Assembly (NCBI RefSeq): GCF_016772415.1
Contig: NZ_JAGSGD010000001.1
Span: forward strand, 806,001 to 870,000
From: Phenylobacterium glaciei
GTDB lineage: Bacteria; Pseudomonadota; Alphaproteobacteria; Caulobacterales; Caulobacteraceae
Direction of reading: 5' to 3'
Length of the DNA stretch: 64,000 bases
Shown here in pieces: positions 27,734 through 37,828 of the stretch. The notes beneath the pieces are model-generated. The model ran no database searches. It saw nothing but the letters and a program-made list of their open reading frames with translations, and was not told the DNA's origin. A program made the position numbers and the translations under genes. How positions within the stretch are numbered: position 1 is the stretch's first letter; every line of letters starts with the position of its first letter.

Positions 27734-28204
27734 GCGGGCGCCGGGCGTTCTGAGCAGCCGCGAAAGGCCTGGCGCCGGATTTGAGTCGGCGACTCGGCGA
27801 GCGTGACTCTTCGAACCCGGCGAGACTCAGGGGCGCCGCCGTGATGCTGGCGACCAGCTGGGAATACTTCGATATACTATGATCTATCATCGATGTGTCC
27901 CCCTCTGATCCACCCATCTGCATCGAATTCTGTGAAGGCGACGAGCGCGCCAAGGCCAGTTCGATCGGATGTCTGAATTGGGTACGGTGTTTGGCTTGAA
28001 GAAATGGTTACCGGAATCTTGGCCCGACTTGGCCGTGGGGCGGTTCCCCAACAAAAGCCGAGACTTGAGGGCCTCCGCGACAATCTGGCGCGCGTGATCG
28101 GGGTTAAGACTTAAGGGGGCGGGGGTTCCGCGAGGTCAGACTTGCGGAGCGCGCCGTACGGTGCTGGCCTGTCGGCCGACAAGAGACCGCCGGAGGATGA
28201 CGCC
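27734..28204. other. Intergenic promoter region between che operon and acyl-CoA dehydrogenase genes
   Basis: This 471-bp stretch separates the divergent che operon and fatty-acid oxidation genes and must hold both promoters. It is AT-richer around 27860-27900 and 27960-28020. A 75-codon minus-strand frame (27726-27953) crosses the MCP start and shows no coding character. TTAAGACTTAA occurs at 28104-28114 but the spacing is wrong for a CtrA box. No RNA gene, terminator or clear repeat was seen. Confidence 0.6.
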
Positions 28205-29398
28205 ATGGACCTGAGGCTTACGCCCGATATGGAGTCGTTCCGCGACGAGGTGCGCGGCTTCCTGGTCGCCCACCAGGACCGCTATGCGCCGGGCGCGGGC
28301 GCTGATCGCCCCCGTGAGGCGGCCATGGAATGGCAGGCCCTGCTGATCGACAACGGCTATGCGGCCCGCACCATCCCCCAGGCCTATGGCGGCTATGGCG
28401 CGCAGCCCGACATCCTGAAGTCGCGGATCATCGCCGAGGAATTCACCGCCGCCGGCGCGCCCCGCGGCTTCGCCAACCAGGGCATCTCCATGCTGGTCCC
28501 GACCCTGCTGGAGGTGGGCTCCGAGGAGCAGAAGACCCGCTGGATCTCGCCCACTCTGCGCGGCGAGACCGTCTGGTGTCAGGGCTACTCGGAACCGGGC
28601 GCCGGATCGGACCTCGCCAACCTGCAGACCAAGGCCGTCGAGGACGGTGAGGACTTCCTGATCTCGGGCCAAAAAATTTGGACGAGCACCGCGGCCCAGG
28701 CCGACATGATCTTCTGCCTGGTGCGCACCGAGCCGCAGGCGCCCAAGCACGACGGGATTTCCTACATCCTCTTCCCGATGACGACGCCGGGGATCGAGGT
28801 GCGGCCGCTTAAGACCATGACGGGGTCGGCGGAGTTCAACGAGGTGTTCTTCACCGATGTCCGCGTGCCGCAGAGCGCGGTGGTCGGCGGGCGTGGGCGG
28901 GGCTGGTTCGTGGCCAATGCGACGCTGAAGCATGAGCGCGGCATGCTGGGGGACCCCAATGCGACGGAGGCGCGGTTCGCCGCCCTGATCGACCTGATGA
29001 AGAGTGAGACCGTCGACGGCCAGCGGCTGATCGACAACCCGGTGATGGCCGACCGGTTGATGGCCCTGCAGGCCCGGCTGATGACCATGAAGTTCAATGG
29101 GTTGCGGACCCTGACCGCTTCGATGACCGGAGAGTCGGCCGGCATGGCGGGCATGGTGGTCAAGCTGCAGGGGTGCGAGCTGAACCACCAGATCGCGGCG
29201 CTCGCCATCGACGCCCTGGGGGAACTGGGGGTGCTTTACGAGGACGGGCCGCACCTGCGCGCCAAGGGCAGCTGGCAGCGCAACTACATGTTCGATCTGG
29301 GGCTGATCATCGGCGGCGGCACCGCCCAGATCCAGAAGAACATCATTTCAGAGCGGGGCCTGGGCCTGCCGCGCGAACCCAAGTTGGCGGTGGTCTGA
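28205..29398 (+). CDS. Acyl-CoA dehydrogenase (large subunit-like partner)
   Basis: This is a 397-residue FAD-dependent acyl-CoA dehydrogenase. Visible signatures are QGYSEPGAGSDLANLQTKA in the middle domain, WTSTAAQADM, and the C-terminal IGGGTAQIQKNIISERGLGLPR. It oxidises acyl-CoA to enoyl-CoA. Paired ACADs like this one, overlapped by a second divergent ACAD gene, often act as heteromeric enzymes on unusual or steroid-like acyl chains; that is family inference. ATG 28205 follows GGAGG about nine bases upstream; the longer frame starting at 28142 has no support. It ends in a TGATG overlap with the next gene. Confidence 0.9.
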   Translation: MDLRLTPDMESFRDEVRGFLVAHQDRYAPGAGADRPREAAMEWQALLIDNGYAARTIPQAYGGYGAQPDILKSRIIAEEFTAAGAPRGFANQGISMLVPTLLEVGSEEQKTRWISPTLRGETVWCQGYSEPGAGSDLANLQTKAVEDGEDFLISGQKIWTSTAAQADMIFCLVRTEPQAPKHDGISYILFPMTTPGIEVRPLKTMTGSAEFNEVFFTDVRVPQSAVVGGRGRGWFVANATLKHERGMLGDPNATEARFAALIDLMKSETVDGQRLIDNPVMADRLMALQARLMTMKFNGLRTLTASMTGESAGMAGMVVKLQGCELNHQIAALAIDALGELGVLYEDGPHLRAKGSWQRNYMFDLGLIIGGGTAQIQKNIISERGLGLPREPKLAVV

Positions 29399-30480
29399 TG
29401 GATTTCTCCCTCACCGAAGACCAGCGGATGATGCAGGAGAGCCTGAGCCGCACCCTGGCCGAGGCGGCCTCCCTGGACCGCGTGCGCAAATTCGCCGGGG
29501 ACCCCACCGACCGGGGCGCCGATGTCTGGGCCGCGCTCACCGATTTCGGACTGCCGGGGATCGTGATCTCCGAGGAATATGGCGGCCTGGGCCTGACCCT
29601 GCTGGACGCCGCCCTGATGTCCGAGGCGCTGGGACGGGCGGTGGCGCCGGTTCCCTTCATGGGCACGGTGCTGGCGCCCCTGGCCCTGCGGCTGGCGGGG
29701 TCGGCAGAGCAGCAATCCAAGTGGCTGCCGAAGCTCGCCTCGGGCGAGGTGACAGCGGCGGTCGCCATCTCGGAAGCCGTGGCCGGCGCGCGCGACGGCG
29801 CGGGCGTCACCGCGTCCGGCGGCAAGCTCTCGGGCAAGGCGCTGTTCGTCCCGGGCGGCCTGGGCGCGGACCTGCTGATCGTCGCTGACACCGGCGGCGC
29901 CCTGCATCTGGTTGAGGGCGGCGCCGCGGGCCTGACCCGCGAGATCATGACCGGCATCGACCTGACCCGCCGCATGGCCGAGCTGACCTTCGACAAGGTC
30001 GCCGCCGAGCCGCTCACCGGCGGCAAGGATGTGTTGGCGCGCCTGCGCGACGCCGGCTGGGTGCTGCTGGCCGCCGACACGCTGGGCGCCTGCGACGTGA
30101 TGATCGAGAAGGCCGTGGCCTACGCCAAGGAGCGCAAGCAATTCGGCCGGGTCATCGGCTCGTTCCAGGCGGTCAAGCACCTCTGCGCCGAGATGGCCGC
30201 CGAGCTGGAACCCTGCCGGTCGCTGGTCTGGTACGCCGGCTACGCCTTCGACGCCGCGCCCGACGAAAGCTCCCTGGTGGCCGCCCACGCCAAGGCGCAC
30301 CTGTCGGAGGTCTCCCGCTTCATCGCCCGGACCTCCACCGAGGTGCACGGCGGCATGGGCATCACCGACCTGCTGGGCCTGCACTTCTGGTTCAAGCGGG
30401 TGGGCCTCAACCGCCAGCTGCTGGGCGGTCCCGAGCGGGTCCGAGCCCTGGCCGCCCAGATGCAGGGCCTGACGGCTTAA
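29398..30480 (+). CDS. Acyl-CoA dehydrogenase (second subunit-like partner)
   Basis: This is a 360-residue acyl-CoA dehydrogenase family protein, more divergent than its neighbour. The N-terminal helical domain (MDFSLTEDQRMMQESL) and EEYGGLGLTLLDAALMSEALGRA are typical. The middle domain is less conserved and lacks the SEPGAGSD flavin loop, having ISEAVAGARDG instead. The C-terminal part keeps RKQFGRVIGSFQAVKH and HGGMGITD. Such a partner with a weakened flavin site is characteristic of two-gene heteromeric ACADs. The start overlaps the previous stop by one base. The end overlaps the convergent GNAT gene by four bases. Confidence 0.9.
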   Translation: MDFSLTEDQRMMQESLSRTLAEAASLDRVRKFAGDPTDRGADVWAALTDFGLPGIVISEEYGGLGLTLLDAALMSEALGRAVAPVPFMGTVLAPLALRLAGSAEQQSKWLPKLASGEVTAAVAISEAVAGARDGAGVTASGGKLSGKALFVPGGLGADLLIVADTGGALHLVEGGAAGLTREIMTGIDLTRRMAELTFDKVAAEPLTGGKDVLARLRDAGWVLLAADTLGACDVMIEKAVAYAKERKQFGRVIGSFQAVKHLCAEMAAELEPCRSLVWYAGYAFDAAPDESSLVAAHAKAHLSEVSRFIARTSTEVHGGMGITDLLGLHFWFKRVGLNRQLLGGPERVRALAAQMQGLTA

Positions 30481-30791
30481 GGAACACTGAGCCCCTCGCG
30501 CATGTCGGGATGCACCAACTCGTGCAGTTCCGGCCGCTTGGCGATGTAGGCGTGGAAGAAGGCGCAGGTGGGCCGCACCCACAGCTTGTGTTCCCGGGCA
30601 TAGGCCAGGCCCGCCTGGACCAGCTTGCCGCCCACGCCCTTGCCGGCGAAGGCGTCGGGCACGACGGTGTGAGGGAAGGTGATGGTGTCGTCGCCCAGCT
30701 GGTACTCGGCGAAGGCGGTCGCGCCACCGAGCTGCGCCTCGAACCGATGAGTGTCGGTGTTCATCACCACCGCGATTTCGTCGTCCGACAT
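30477..30791 (-). CDS. Small GNAT-like N-acetyltransferase (YidJ/NATD1 type)
   Basis: This compact 104-residue protein belongs to the small GCN5-related group. The core pattern is ITFPHTVVPDAFAGKGVGGKLVQAGLAYAREH, in which GKGVGGKL is the acetyl-CoA pyrophosphate loop, followed by VRPTCAFFHAYIAKRPELHELV. Its substrate is unknown; such proteins often have regulatory or detoxification roles. ATG 30791 was chosen because AGGAGG lies five bases upstream; the longer frame to 30815 includes that ribosome site. Convergent with the acyl-CoA dehydrogenase gene. Confidence 0.88.
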   Translation of the reverse strand: MSDDEIAVVMNTDTHRFEAQLGGATAFAEYQLGDDTITFPHTVVPDAFAGKGVGGKLVQAGLAYAREHKLWVRPTCAFFHAYIAKRPELHELVHPDMREGLSVP

Positions 30792-31054
30792 CTGGGCCTC
30801 CTGGAATCTGCACATGCAATCAAGCCGGGCGATCGGTCAGGGTCAAAGCGTTATTCGCACAGCGCCTTTGCCGCTCGTCTGGGAGGCTCGCTCACGCGTT
30901 CATTCTTGGTCCCAGGCCGGATGCACACCGCCGCCCCCTGACGGCTGAAGCCGAGCGCTCTGTTGCAGTTCTGTTTCACCGCTGAGTTTGTGACTGAAAT
31001 CAATGCGGACCCCGGATGTGGGAGCTTGAGTGCGGAATCTTCAGGGAGACACTC

Positions 31055-31600
31055 ATGTCCAACTACGCGGCCCTCGCGGCCATCGGCCTCTTCGCTCTCG
31101 CCGGCCCTGCCGCCGCGCAGCCGCCCGGTCCCCCGCCTGCGGGGATGGCCGGCATGCACGGCATGGGAGGGATGCCAGGGATGCCTGATCCCGCGATGAT
31201 GAAGGCGCACATGGCCGAACACATGGCGCAGATGGACAAGGACATGCACACCATCCTGCGGCTGCGTCCTGAGCAGGAGACCGCCTGGCGCGCGCTGCGC
31301 GACGCCATGCACCCGGCGGACGGGCCCGACAAAATGATGATGGGCCCGCCGAAGGCCAGCCAGACGACGCTTCAGCGTCTTGATGAGATGGACAGGATGG
31401 CCGCCGAGCACCAGGCGCGCCAGGCCAAGGTGGCGGCCGCCACCCGGGCCTTCTATGCCGCCCTGTCGCCGGACCAGCAGGCGGTGTTCGACGCCCTTCA
31501 CCGGACCGGCATGATGATGCACGGTGCAGGCGGTCCGCCGATGATGATGCACCGCCAGATGATGATGATGATGCCCGGCGGCGATGGTCCGCACGACTGA
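31055..31600 (+). CDS. Exported Met/His-rich LTXXQ (Spy/CpxP-like) protein
   Basis: This 181-residue protein has a signal peptide (about 1-20, ending AAA) and two LTXXQ-like motifs, LRPEQETAW and LSPDQQAVF, in a helical core like the periplasmic chaperones Spy and CpxP. It is extreme in methionine and histidine: GMAGMHGMGGMPGMP near the start and a tail with MMMH, MMMHRQ and MMMMM. That composition suggests copper or silver binding. It precedes a response regulator and a sensor kinase, so it may be the periplasmic sensor or target of that pair. GGGAG lies about eight bases before the ATG. Confidence 0.82.
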   Translation: MSNYAALAAIGLFALAGPAAAQPPGPPPAGMAGMHGMGGMPGMPDPAMMKAHMAEHMAQMDKDMHTILRLRPEQETAWRALRDAMHPADGPDKMMMGPPKASQTTLQRLDEMDRMAAEHQARQAKVAAATRAFYAALSPDQQAVFDALHRTGMMMHGAGGPPMMMHRQMMMMMPGGDGPHD

Positions 31601-31682
31601 GCTTGCGCGACCGGTGGAAGCAGGAGCCAATTGTGGCGGGCGTGCGATAGAGCCGCCACTTTTGGCCTGCACTGACGCTTCC

Positions 31683-32414
31683 ATGACCCCGGCCGCCCAC
31701 GCCTTCTCCGTCCCGCAGATCCTGGTCGTCGACGACGACGCGGAGCTGCGGGTGGGGATCGCCGACTATCTCGCCCAGCACGGCTACGCGGTGGCTCAGG
31801 CGAGCGACGCGGCGTCGATGGAGCAGGTTCTGGCCAGGGCGACCATCGACCTGATCGTGCTCGATCTGATGCTGCCGGGCGAGGACGGTCTCTCCATCTG
31901 CCGGCGCATCGCCGATGGCGGCGGCCCGGCCATCATCATGCTGTCGGCCATGGGCGAGGAGATCGACCGCATCCTGGGCCTGGAGCTGGGGGCCGACGAC
32001 TATCTGGCCAAGCCCTGCAGCCCCCGTGAGCTGCTGGCCCGGGTGCGCGCCGTGCTGCGCCGCCGGGAGGACGCCCGCAATCCCGGCCCACCCAAGGGCA
32101 AGGCCTACTCGTTCCTGGGGTTCACCCTCGACGGGGTGCGCCGCCAATTGCGCGCGCCCAACGGGGTGAGCCTCCTGCTGACCGCCGGGGAGTTCTCCCT
32201 GCTCAGCGTCTTCCTCGACAACCCGCAGCGGATCCTGTCGCGGGACGAGCTGATCGAGAAGGCCCGGGGCACCGAGGCCGACGTCTTCGACCGCGCCATC
32301 GACGTGCAGATCAGCCGTCTGCGCCGCAAGCTGCACGACTGCGCGCCGGCCGAGGTGATCAAGACCTATCGCGGCGCGGGCTATCTGTTCGATGCCAAGG
32401 TCACCCGCTCGTGA
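31683..32414 (+). CDS. OmpR-family response regulator
   Basis: This is a 243-residue DNA-binding response regulator. The receiver domain has V-DDD at residues 16-19, phosphoacceptor D61 (LIVLDLMLPGEDG), and K in YLAKPCSP. The C-terminal winged helix (about 140-240) ends with DRAIDVQISRLRRKLHD and KTYRGAGYLF, typical of OmpR/PhoB. It is followed by its kinase with a GTGA overlap. The likely target includes the upstream LTXXQ gene. The ATG at 31683 fits the receiver boundary; the longer frame upstream runs into the LTXXQ gene. Confidence 0.92.
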   Translation: MTPAAHAFSVPQILVVDDDAELRVGIADYLAQHGYAVAQASDAASMEQVLARATIDLIVLDLMLPGEDGLSICRRIADGGGPAIIMLSAMGEEIDRILGLELGADDYLAKPCSPRELLARVRAVLRRREDARNPGPPKGKAYSFLGFTLDGVRRQLRAPNGVSLLLTAGEFSLLSVFLDNPQRILSRDELIEKARGTEADVFDRAIDVQISRLRRKLHDCAPAEVIKTYRGAGYLFDAKVTRS

Positions 32415-33874
32415 CGCCGAACGGGCGCTCCGGCGCGCCCATCGGCCTGCAACTGGTGGCCCTGCTGCTGGTGAGCCTGGTCGCCGCCCAGGTGATGACT
32501 TTCGCCGTCGTCGTGCTGATGCCGCCGCCGCCGCAGGCCGTCTACCGGCTGGAGGACGTGGCCCAGGCCCTGAAAGGCGGTTCGCTCACCCCGCGCTTCG
32601 GACGCCCCCTGGTGCGCGAAATGCTTCCCGCGCCGCCGCCCGAGCCCGCCGATCCGCCCGCCCCGAGCGCGCACGCCCGTCGGCAGCTGGCGGTCCTGCT
32701 ATCGGTCCCTGAGGACGATGTCCGGCTGACCCAGCACCTGACCTTCCCAGGCCGGCTCCACCGCACCCTTGGCATCGGCGGCCAGGCCATGGAGGTCCGC
32801 CACGAGACCATGATGGCCGGCGCCCTCGAACCGCCCCCGCCCGGCGAACCGCCAGGCCGGAGGCGGTTCAGAGTGTTCATCGCCGGGCCGGCCGGAGGCC
32901 CGCCGCCGATGATGGCCCTCCGCGAAATGGGCCCGCCGATGTTCGGCGAGTTCAGCGCCGCCGTCCGCCAGAGCGACGGCCGGTGGCTGGTGGTGCGCCC
33001 CCAGCCCGAACCCTTCCTCAATGACTGGCAGGGGCGGGTGCTGCTGTGGCTGGCCGGTTGCCTGCTGCTGGTGGCGCCGCTCGGCTACTTTTTCGCCCGC
33101 CGGATCACCGCGCCCCTGGACCGGTTCGCCCGCGCCGCCGAGACCCTGGGCCGCGATCCCAGCGGCCCGCTGATGGCGCTGTCGGGACCGGCCGAGGTGG
33201 GCGCCGCGGCGCGCGCCTTCAACGACATGCAGGTGCGGCTGAAACGCTTCATCGACGACCGCACCGCCATGGTCGGCGCCATCTCCCACGATCTGCGCAC
33301 GCCGCTGGCCCGCATCCGCTTCAAGCTGGAGGGGGCGCCCAAGCCTGTGAAGGACGCGGTGCTGGCCGACGTCGCCCAGATGGAGGCGATGATCACCTCG
33401 GTCCTGGCCTTTATCCGCGACGCCAGCGCAGCAAGGCCCCGCGAACGGCTGGACCTGCTGTCGCTGCTGGAATGCCTGGTGGACGACGCCGGAGGCCAGG
33501 ACCTGAGCGTGTTGGAGGCGAGCGTCCCGGTCACCGTGGAGGCTGACGCGCTCGGCCTGCAGCGCCTGTTCGGCAACCTGCTGGACAATGCGGTGAAGTA
33601 CGGCGCGCGGGGGCGGGTGCGGGTTTTCCAGGACGACGGCCACGCGGTGGTGGAAATCGCCGACGACGGGCCGGGGCTGGGCGCCGGCGATCTGGAGCGC
33701 GTGTTCCAGCCCTTCTACCGCGCCGAGGCGGCGCGCACTCTGGACGGTGGCGGGGTGGGCCTGGGTCTCGCCGTGGCGCGGTCCATCGCCCGGGCGCACG
33801 GCGGGGACGTGGTGCTGGTCTCGTCGGCCGCAGGGCTTACCGCGCGGGTGCGATTGCCGTTGTCTGTGCGCTAA
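32411..33874 (+). CDS. Membrane sensor histidine kinase
   Basis: The 487 residues comprise a first transmembrane helix (about 13-36), a Pro-rich periplasmic domain (about 37-205) containing [12 protein letters not shown] and many methionines, a second helix (about 210-229), HAMP (to about 283), a HisKA domain with H293 ([10 protein letters not shown]) and an ATPase domain with [17 protein letters not shown] and [13 protein letters not shown]. It phosphorylates the overlapping response regulator. The Pro/Met-rich periplasmic part beside the Met-rich LTXXQ protein suggests sensing of metal or envelope stress. Confidence 0.92.
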   Translation: MTPNGRSGAPIGLQLVALLLVSLVAAQVMTFAVVVLMPPPPQAVYRLEDVAQALKGGSLTPRFGRPLVREMLPAPPPEPADPPAPSAHARRQLAVLLSVPEDDVRLTQHLTFPGRLHRTLGIGGQAMEVRHETMMAGALEPPPPGEPPGRRRFRVFIAGPAGGPPPMMALREMGPPMFGEFSAAVRQSDGRWLVVRPQPEPFLNDWQGRVLLWLAGCLLLVAPLGYFFARRITAPLDRFARAAETLGRDPSGPLMALSGPAEVGAAARAFNDMQVRLKRFIDDRTAMVGAISHDLRTPLARIRFKLEGAPKPVKDAVLADVAQMEAMITSVLAFIRDASAARPRERLDLLSLLECLVDDAGGQDLSVLEASVPVTVEADALGLQRLFGNLLDNAVKYGARGRVRVFQDDGHAVVEIADDGPGLGAGDLERVFQPFYRAEAARTLDGGGVGLGLAVARSIARAHGGDVVLVSSAAGLTARVRLPLSVR

Positions 33875-33942
33875 GGGGCCGGCGCCGCTTGCCTCTATCG
33901 CGGCGGCCCGACATGTTCCGGCGCAACCCCGGAGACTCCCCC

Positions 33943-35052
<1,110 letters not shown>

Positions 35053-35054
35053 GG

Positions 35055-35879
35055 GTGGTAATCCTCAAGTCGCACAAGGTGCATGGCGGGACGCTGAGCT
35101 ATTGCCGGCACGCCAGCGAGGCCACCGGCACGCCGATGACCTTCTCGATCTTCATTCCGGCGGGGGAGGGGCCGTTTCCCCTGCTGGTCTGGCTCTCGGG
35201 CCTGACCTGCACCGAGGACAACTTCACCACCAAGGCCGGCGCCTATGGCGCGGCGGCCGCGGCGGGCCTGGCCATCGTGGCGCCCGACACCAGCCCGCGC
35301 GGGCAGGGCGTGGCTGACGACCTGGCCTATGACCTCGGCCAAGGGGCGGGGTTCTATGTGGACGCGACGCAAGAGCCCTGGGCGAAGCATTTCCAGATGG
35401 AGAGCTACATCACCGGCGACCTGCTGGCGGTGGTGGGGCAGGATTTCCCGGTGGACCTCGCCCGTGTCGGAATCTCCGGCCACTCCATGGGCGGGCACGG
35501 GGCGCTGACCCTGGCGCTGCGCCATTCGAACCTGTTCCGGTCGGTCTCGGCCTTTGCGCCGATCTGCTCGCCGAGCCGCTGCGACTGGGGGCGCAAGGCC
35601 TTCACCGCCTATCTGGGGGCGCACGAGACCGCCTGGATGCCGCACGACGCCTGCGTACTGATCGAGGCGGGCGCGGCGAAGTTCGACGACATCCTGGTGG
35701 ACCAGGGGACCGGCGACGACTTCCTGGAAAGCCAGCTGAAGCCGGAGCTGCTGGCGGCGGCCTGCAAGGCCGCGGGCCAGACGCTGACCCTGCGGATGCA
35801 GCCGGGCTACGACCACTCCTACTTCTTCATGACCAGCTTCATCGCCGACCATGTCGCCTGGCACGCGGCGCGGCTCTGA
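35055..35879 (+). CDS. fghA: S-formylglutathione hydrolase
   Basis: This is a serine hydrolase of 274 residues that splits S-formylglutathione into formate and glutathione. The nucleophile S144 sits in GHSMGGHG, the family segment PLLVWLSGLTCTEDNF is near residue 42, and the active-site histidine lies in GYDHSYFF near the C-terminus. The GTG at 35055, two bases after the frmA stop, gives the normal family length and N-terminus (ILKSHKVHGG); the frame runs further upstream only inside frmA. It forms an operon with frmA. Confidence 0.94.
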   Translation: MVILKSHKVHGGTLSYCRHASEATGTPMTFSIFIPAGEGPFPLLVWLSGLTCTEDNFTTKAGAYGAAAAAGLAIVAPDTSPRGQGVADDLAYDLGQGAGFYVDATQEPWAKHFQMESYITGDLLAVVGQDFPVDLARVGISGHSMGGHGALTLALRHSNLFRSVSAFAPICSPSRCDWGRKAFTAYLGAHETAWMPHDACVLIEAGAAKFDDILVDQGTGDDFLESQLKPELLAAACKAAGQTLTLRMQPGYDHSYFFMTSFIADHVAWHAARL

Positions 35880-35937
35880 GGCCTGACACCGGCGTCAGGT
35901 GGTGTCTATCCTGCTGCAAGGAGCGGGAGCAAAGGAG

Positions 35938-36429
35938 TCAGATCGCCCGGCGGAAGGGCACCACCACGTCGTCGGCCTCGTAGGCCTCCAACGCCACCGG
36001 CGGCGGGGCCATGTCCGGCACGCGCAGGATCAGGCCGTTCATCGCGAAGGCCTGGGCCACCAGGCAGGCGGCGGCGGGGAAGGGGGGCTGGCAGGCGTCG
36101 GCCAATAGCCAGGCAAGGTGAGCCTCCAGACGCGGATAGTCCTCCATCTGCGCGGCGGCGAAGATCGCCACGATCAGCTGCTCGTCGCGGCTGAGGCGGT
36201 AGGAGCCGGGGACGCAGAGGGTGACCTTGCGCTTGCCGCGCCGGGCCAGTTCGCGGACGAAGACCTGCAGCGCACCCAGCGCCTCGCTCCCCATCACCCC
36301 GCAGGCCCGCTCGTACGACCGCTGCACCAGCGGGCAGGCGCCGACCCCAAAGGCCATGGCCCGGAACCCCCAGACCAGCATGTGCTCGCCCTGACTCAGG
36401 TCGCGGAGGTGGGCGGTTTCGCAGGGCAT
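35938..36429 (-). CDS. Conserved protein of unknown function, possibly iron-regulated
   Basis: I cannot assign a function to this 163-residue soluble protein. It is helical throughout, with QGEHMLVWGFRAMAFG near the start, a central VFVRELARRGKRKVTLCVPGSYRLSRDE and a long hydrophobic-rich helix EDYPRLEAHLAWLLAD. The ATG at 36429 was chosen because AAGGAG lies nine bases upstream; a longer frame to 36753 overlaps the divergent membrane-protein gene. A Fur-like sequence about 45 bp upstream suggests iron control. Confidence 0.7.
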   Translation of the reverse strand: MPCETAHLRDLSQGEHMLVWGFRAMAFGVGACPLVQRSYERACGVMGSEALGALQVFVRELARRGKRKVTLCVPGSYRLSRDEQLIVAIFAAAQMEDYPRLEAHLAWLLADACQPPFPAAACLVAQAFAMNGLILRVPDMAPPPVALEAYEADDVVVPFRRAI

Positions 36430-36468
36430 GGGGCGCGACTCCTTCAGAAGCCTTCTCGTTACTGCTCT

Positions 36469-36490
36469 TAAGAATGATTCGCAACTAATA
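36469..36490 (-). promoter_or_regulatory. Possible Fur-type box
   Basis: On the minus strand this reads ATTAGTTGCGAATCATTCTT, which contains the TGCGAATCATTCT pattern common in proteobacterial Fur boxes. It is placed about 40-60 bp upstream of the 163-residue protein start. The dyad is imperfect, so iron control remains a suggestion. Confidence 0.42.
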
Positions 36491-36573
36491 GGTAGATGTT
36501 CTTTTTTTGTTCCGACCTCCGTCCTGTTATTGTCTTTTTGCAACCGGGCCCGAAATCGCGGGATATCGAGGTT

Positions 36574-37227
36574 ATGGAGCCAATCGAGACTCTGCGAGCA
36601 GAAGGCGTGGTGATCCTCCATGCGCCATGGAGCTTCGCCCTCTGCGTCTTGGCCGTGACGGCGGTTATCTGGATCGTGCTGCGCTGGCAGTATGGGGTGC
36701 AGATCGACGCCCTGAACGCGCGGCTCTCGCTCCGAGATGATCAGCTCACACACCTCAGTAAGGAGAAGCTCGATGCTCTCCCCACGAAAGTTCTAAAGCC
36801 GGCAAAATCGCCGTCCCCTATGACGGGGGCTGGCGCTGCTGCTGCGGCCGCGACCATGCAAATCGTCGGTCCTGACACCAAGCTTGTCGAAGCCATCATG
36901 TACTTAATCACCGGACGCTGGGGTAGCGACGCGGATAGCGAGCCCGTCACCGCCGACGAGCTTTGGGAAGCGCTCAAGGCCTTCCACCAGCTTGCCTTCG
37001 ATGGGCGCATAGCCGTGTGGGGCGAGAAGATTCAATCGCTGGGGCTTGTGCATCGAATTCCCGCCTCGGCATGGGAGAGCAACACGGTTGAGGCGACAGA
37101 TCTCTTCCGTACTGAAGCCCGGACTCGGATGTCGAACAGAAATCACGATGCGGGCTTTGACGCCCTTAGGGTGTCAAAGGTCCAGTGGACGATCACGGGG
37201 CTTCGTGCTCTTCGCGATCGGACTTAG
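36574..37227 (+). CDS. Single-pass membrane protein, unknown function
   Basis: The 217-residue protein has one transmembrane helix near the N-terminus (about 18-40, LCVLAVTAVIWIVLRW), a short coiled segment (QIDALNARLSLRDDQL), a Pro/Ala linker and a C-terminal cytoplasmic domain (about 95-217) containing DELWEALKAFHQLAFDGRIAVWGEK. I do not recognise a named family. Base composition is less GC-rich than its neighbours and codon use is more mixed, which suggests later acquisition. The ATG at 36574 is the only start that keeps the transmembrane helix near the N-terminus; no strong ribosome site precedes it. Confidence 0.7.
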   Translation: MEPIETLRAEGVVILHAPWSFALCVLAVTAVIWIVLRWQYGVQIDALNARLSLRDDQLTHLSKEKLDALPTKVLKPAKSPSPMTGAGAAAAAATMQIVGPDTKLVEAIMYLITGRWGSDADSEPVTADELWEALKAFHQLAFDGRIAVWGEKIQSLGLVHRIPASAWESNTVEATDLFRTEARTRMSNRNHDAGFDALRVSKVQWTITGLRALRDRT

Positions 37228-37275
37228 GCGGCAGACTAGACTTCAAAGGTCGATCTTCAATTTCCCGACTTGGCA

Positions 37276-37671
37276 CTAGGCCGCCACCGACTGCCGCTCG
37301 TCGGCGAACTCGTAGCTCGCTTCGTCCCAGAGGGAGTCCCATTCGGCGAAGCGGGCGTTGGCGTCGCGCAGGCGGGCGTCGTCGCGGACGCTGACCACTT
37401 CGCCCTGGGCTTCGTCCCAGACCACGGTCAGGTCGGCCAGGCGGTGGTCGCCGCGCGCCAGGCGACCTTGGATCTGCAGCCGTTCCACCATCTCAGCGGA
37501 GACCCGCAGCTTCATGCGGCCGCCGGCTTGGCGCACGGCGATGTCGGCGTGGGTGATGACCTTGGCGATCATGTCGGCGTTGGCGGCCTCCACCGGGCGG
37601 CGGACGTCGAACAGGAACAACGGTTCGGAGCGGACGGCGCGAGGGCGGCGGAGTTGAGCGACGTTGGGCAT
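37276..37671 (-). CDS. Hypothetical protein, 131 residues
   Basis: I do not recognise this small soluble protein. It has a basic N-terminus (PNVAQLRRPRAVRSEPLF), a middle with mixed strand and helix including RRPVEAANADMIAKVITHADIAVR, and an acidic helical C-terminus (RFAEWDSLWDEASYEFADERQ). AGGAG lies about seven bases before the ATG, and codon use fits the host, so it is likely real. It faces the lower-GC membrane gene convergently. No partner or operon is evident. Confidence 0.72.
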   Translation of the reverse strand: MPNVAQLRRPRAVRSEPLFLFDVRRPVEAANADMIAKVITHADIAVRQAGGRMKLRVSAEMVERLQIQGRLARGDHRLADLTVVWDEAQGEVVSVRDDARLRDANARFAEWDSLWDEASYEFADERQSVAA

Positions 37672-37828
37672 GTGTGGCTCCTTTCGTTTCGGCAGGATCA
37701 CCCTAGGCGGGGGGTGCGTCAGAAACGGTCGTGTGTTTTCGCTCTGTTCTCAATTTCCGTGGTCCAGGCACGCGGACCGACTCGGCGTATCAACGATCCA
37801 CGACTCTCAAGGTTGCCGGGGACATCGC

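Noticed and set aside
27726..27953. A 75-codon minus-strand frame upstream of the MCP gene
   Set aside because: It overlaps the MCP start, has only a weak ribosome-site match and no coding character. It is more likely 5' leader.
28104..28114. TTAAGACTTAA as a CtrA box
   Set aside because: The half-site spacing is three bases instead of seven.
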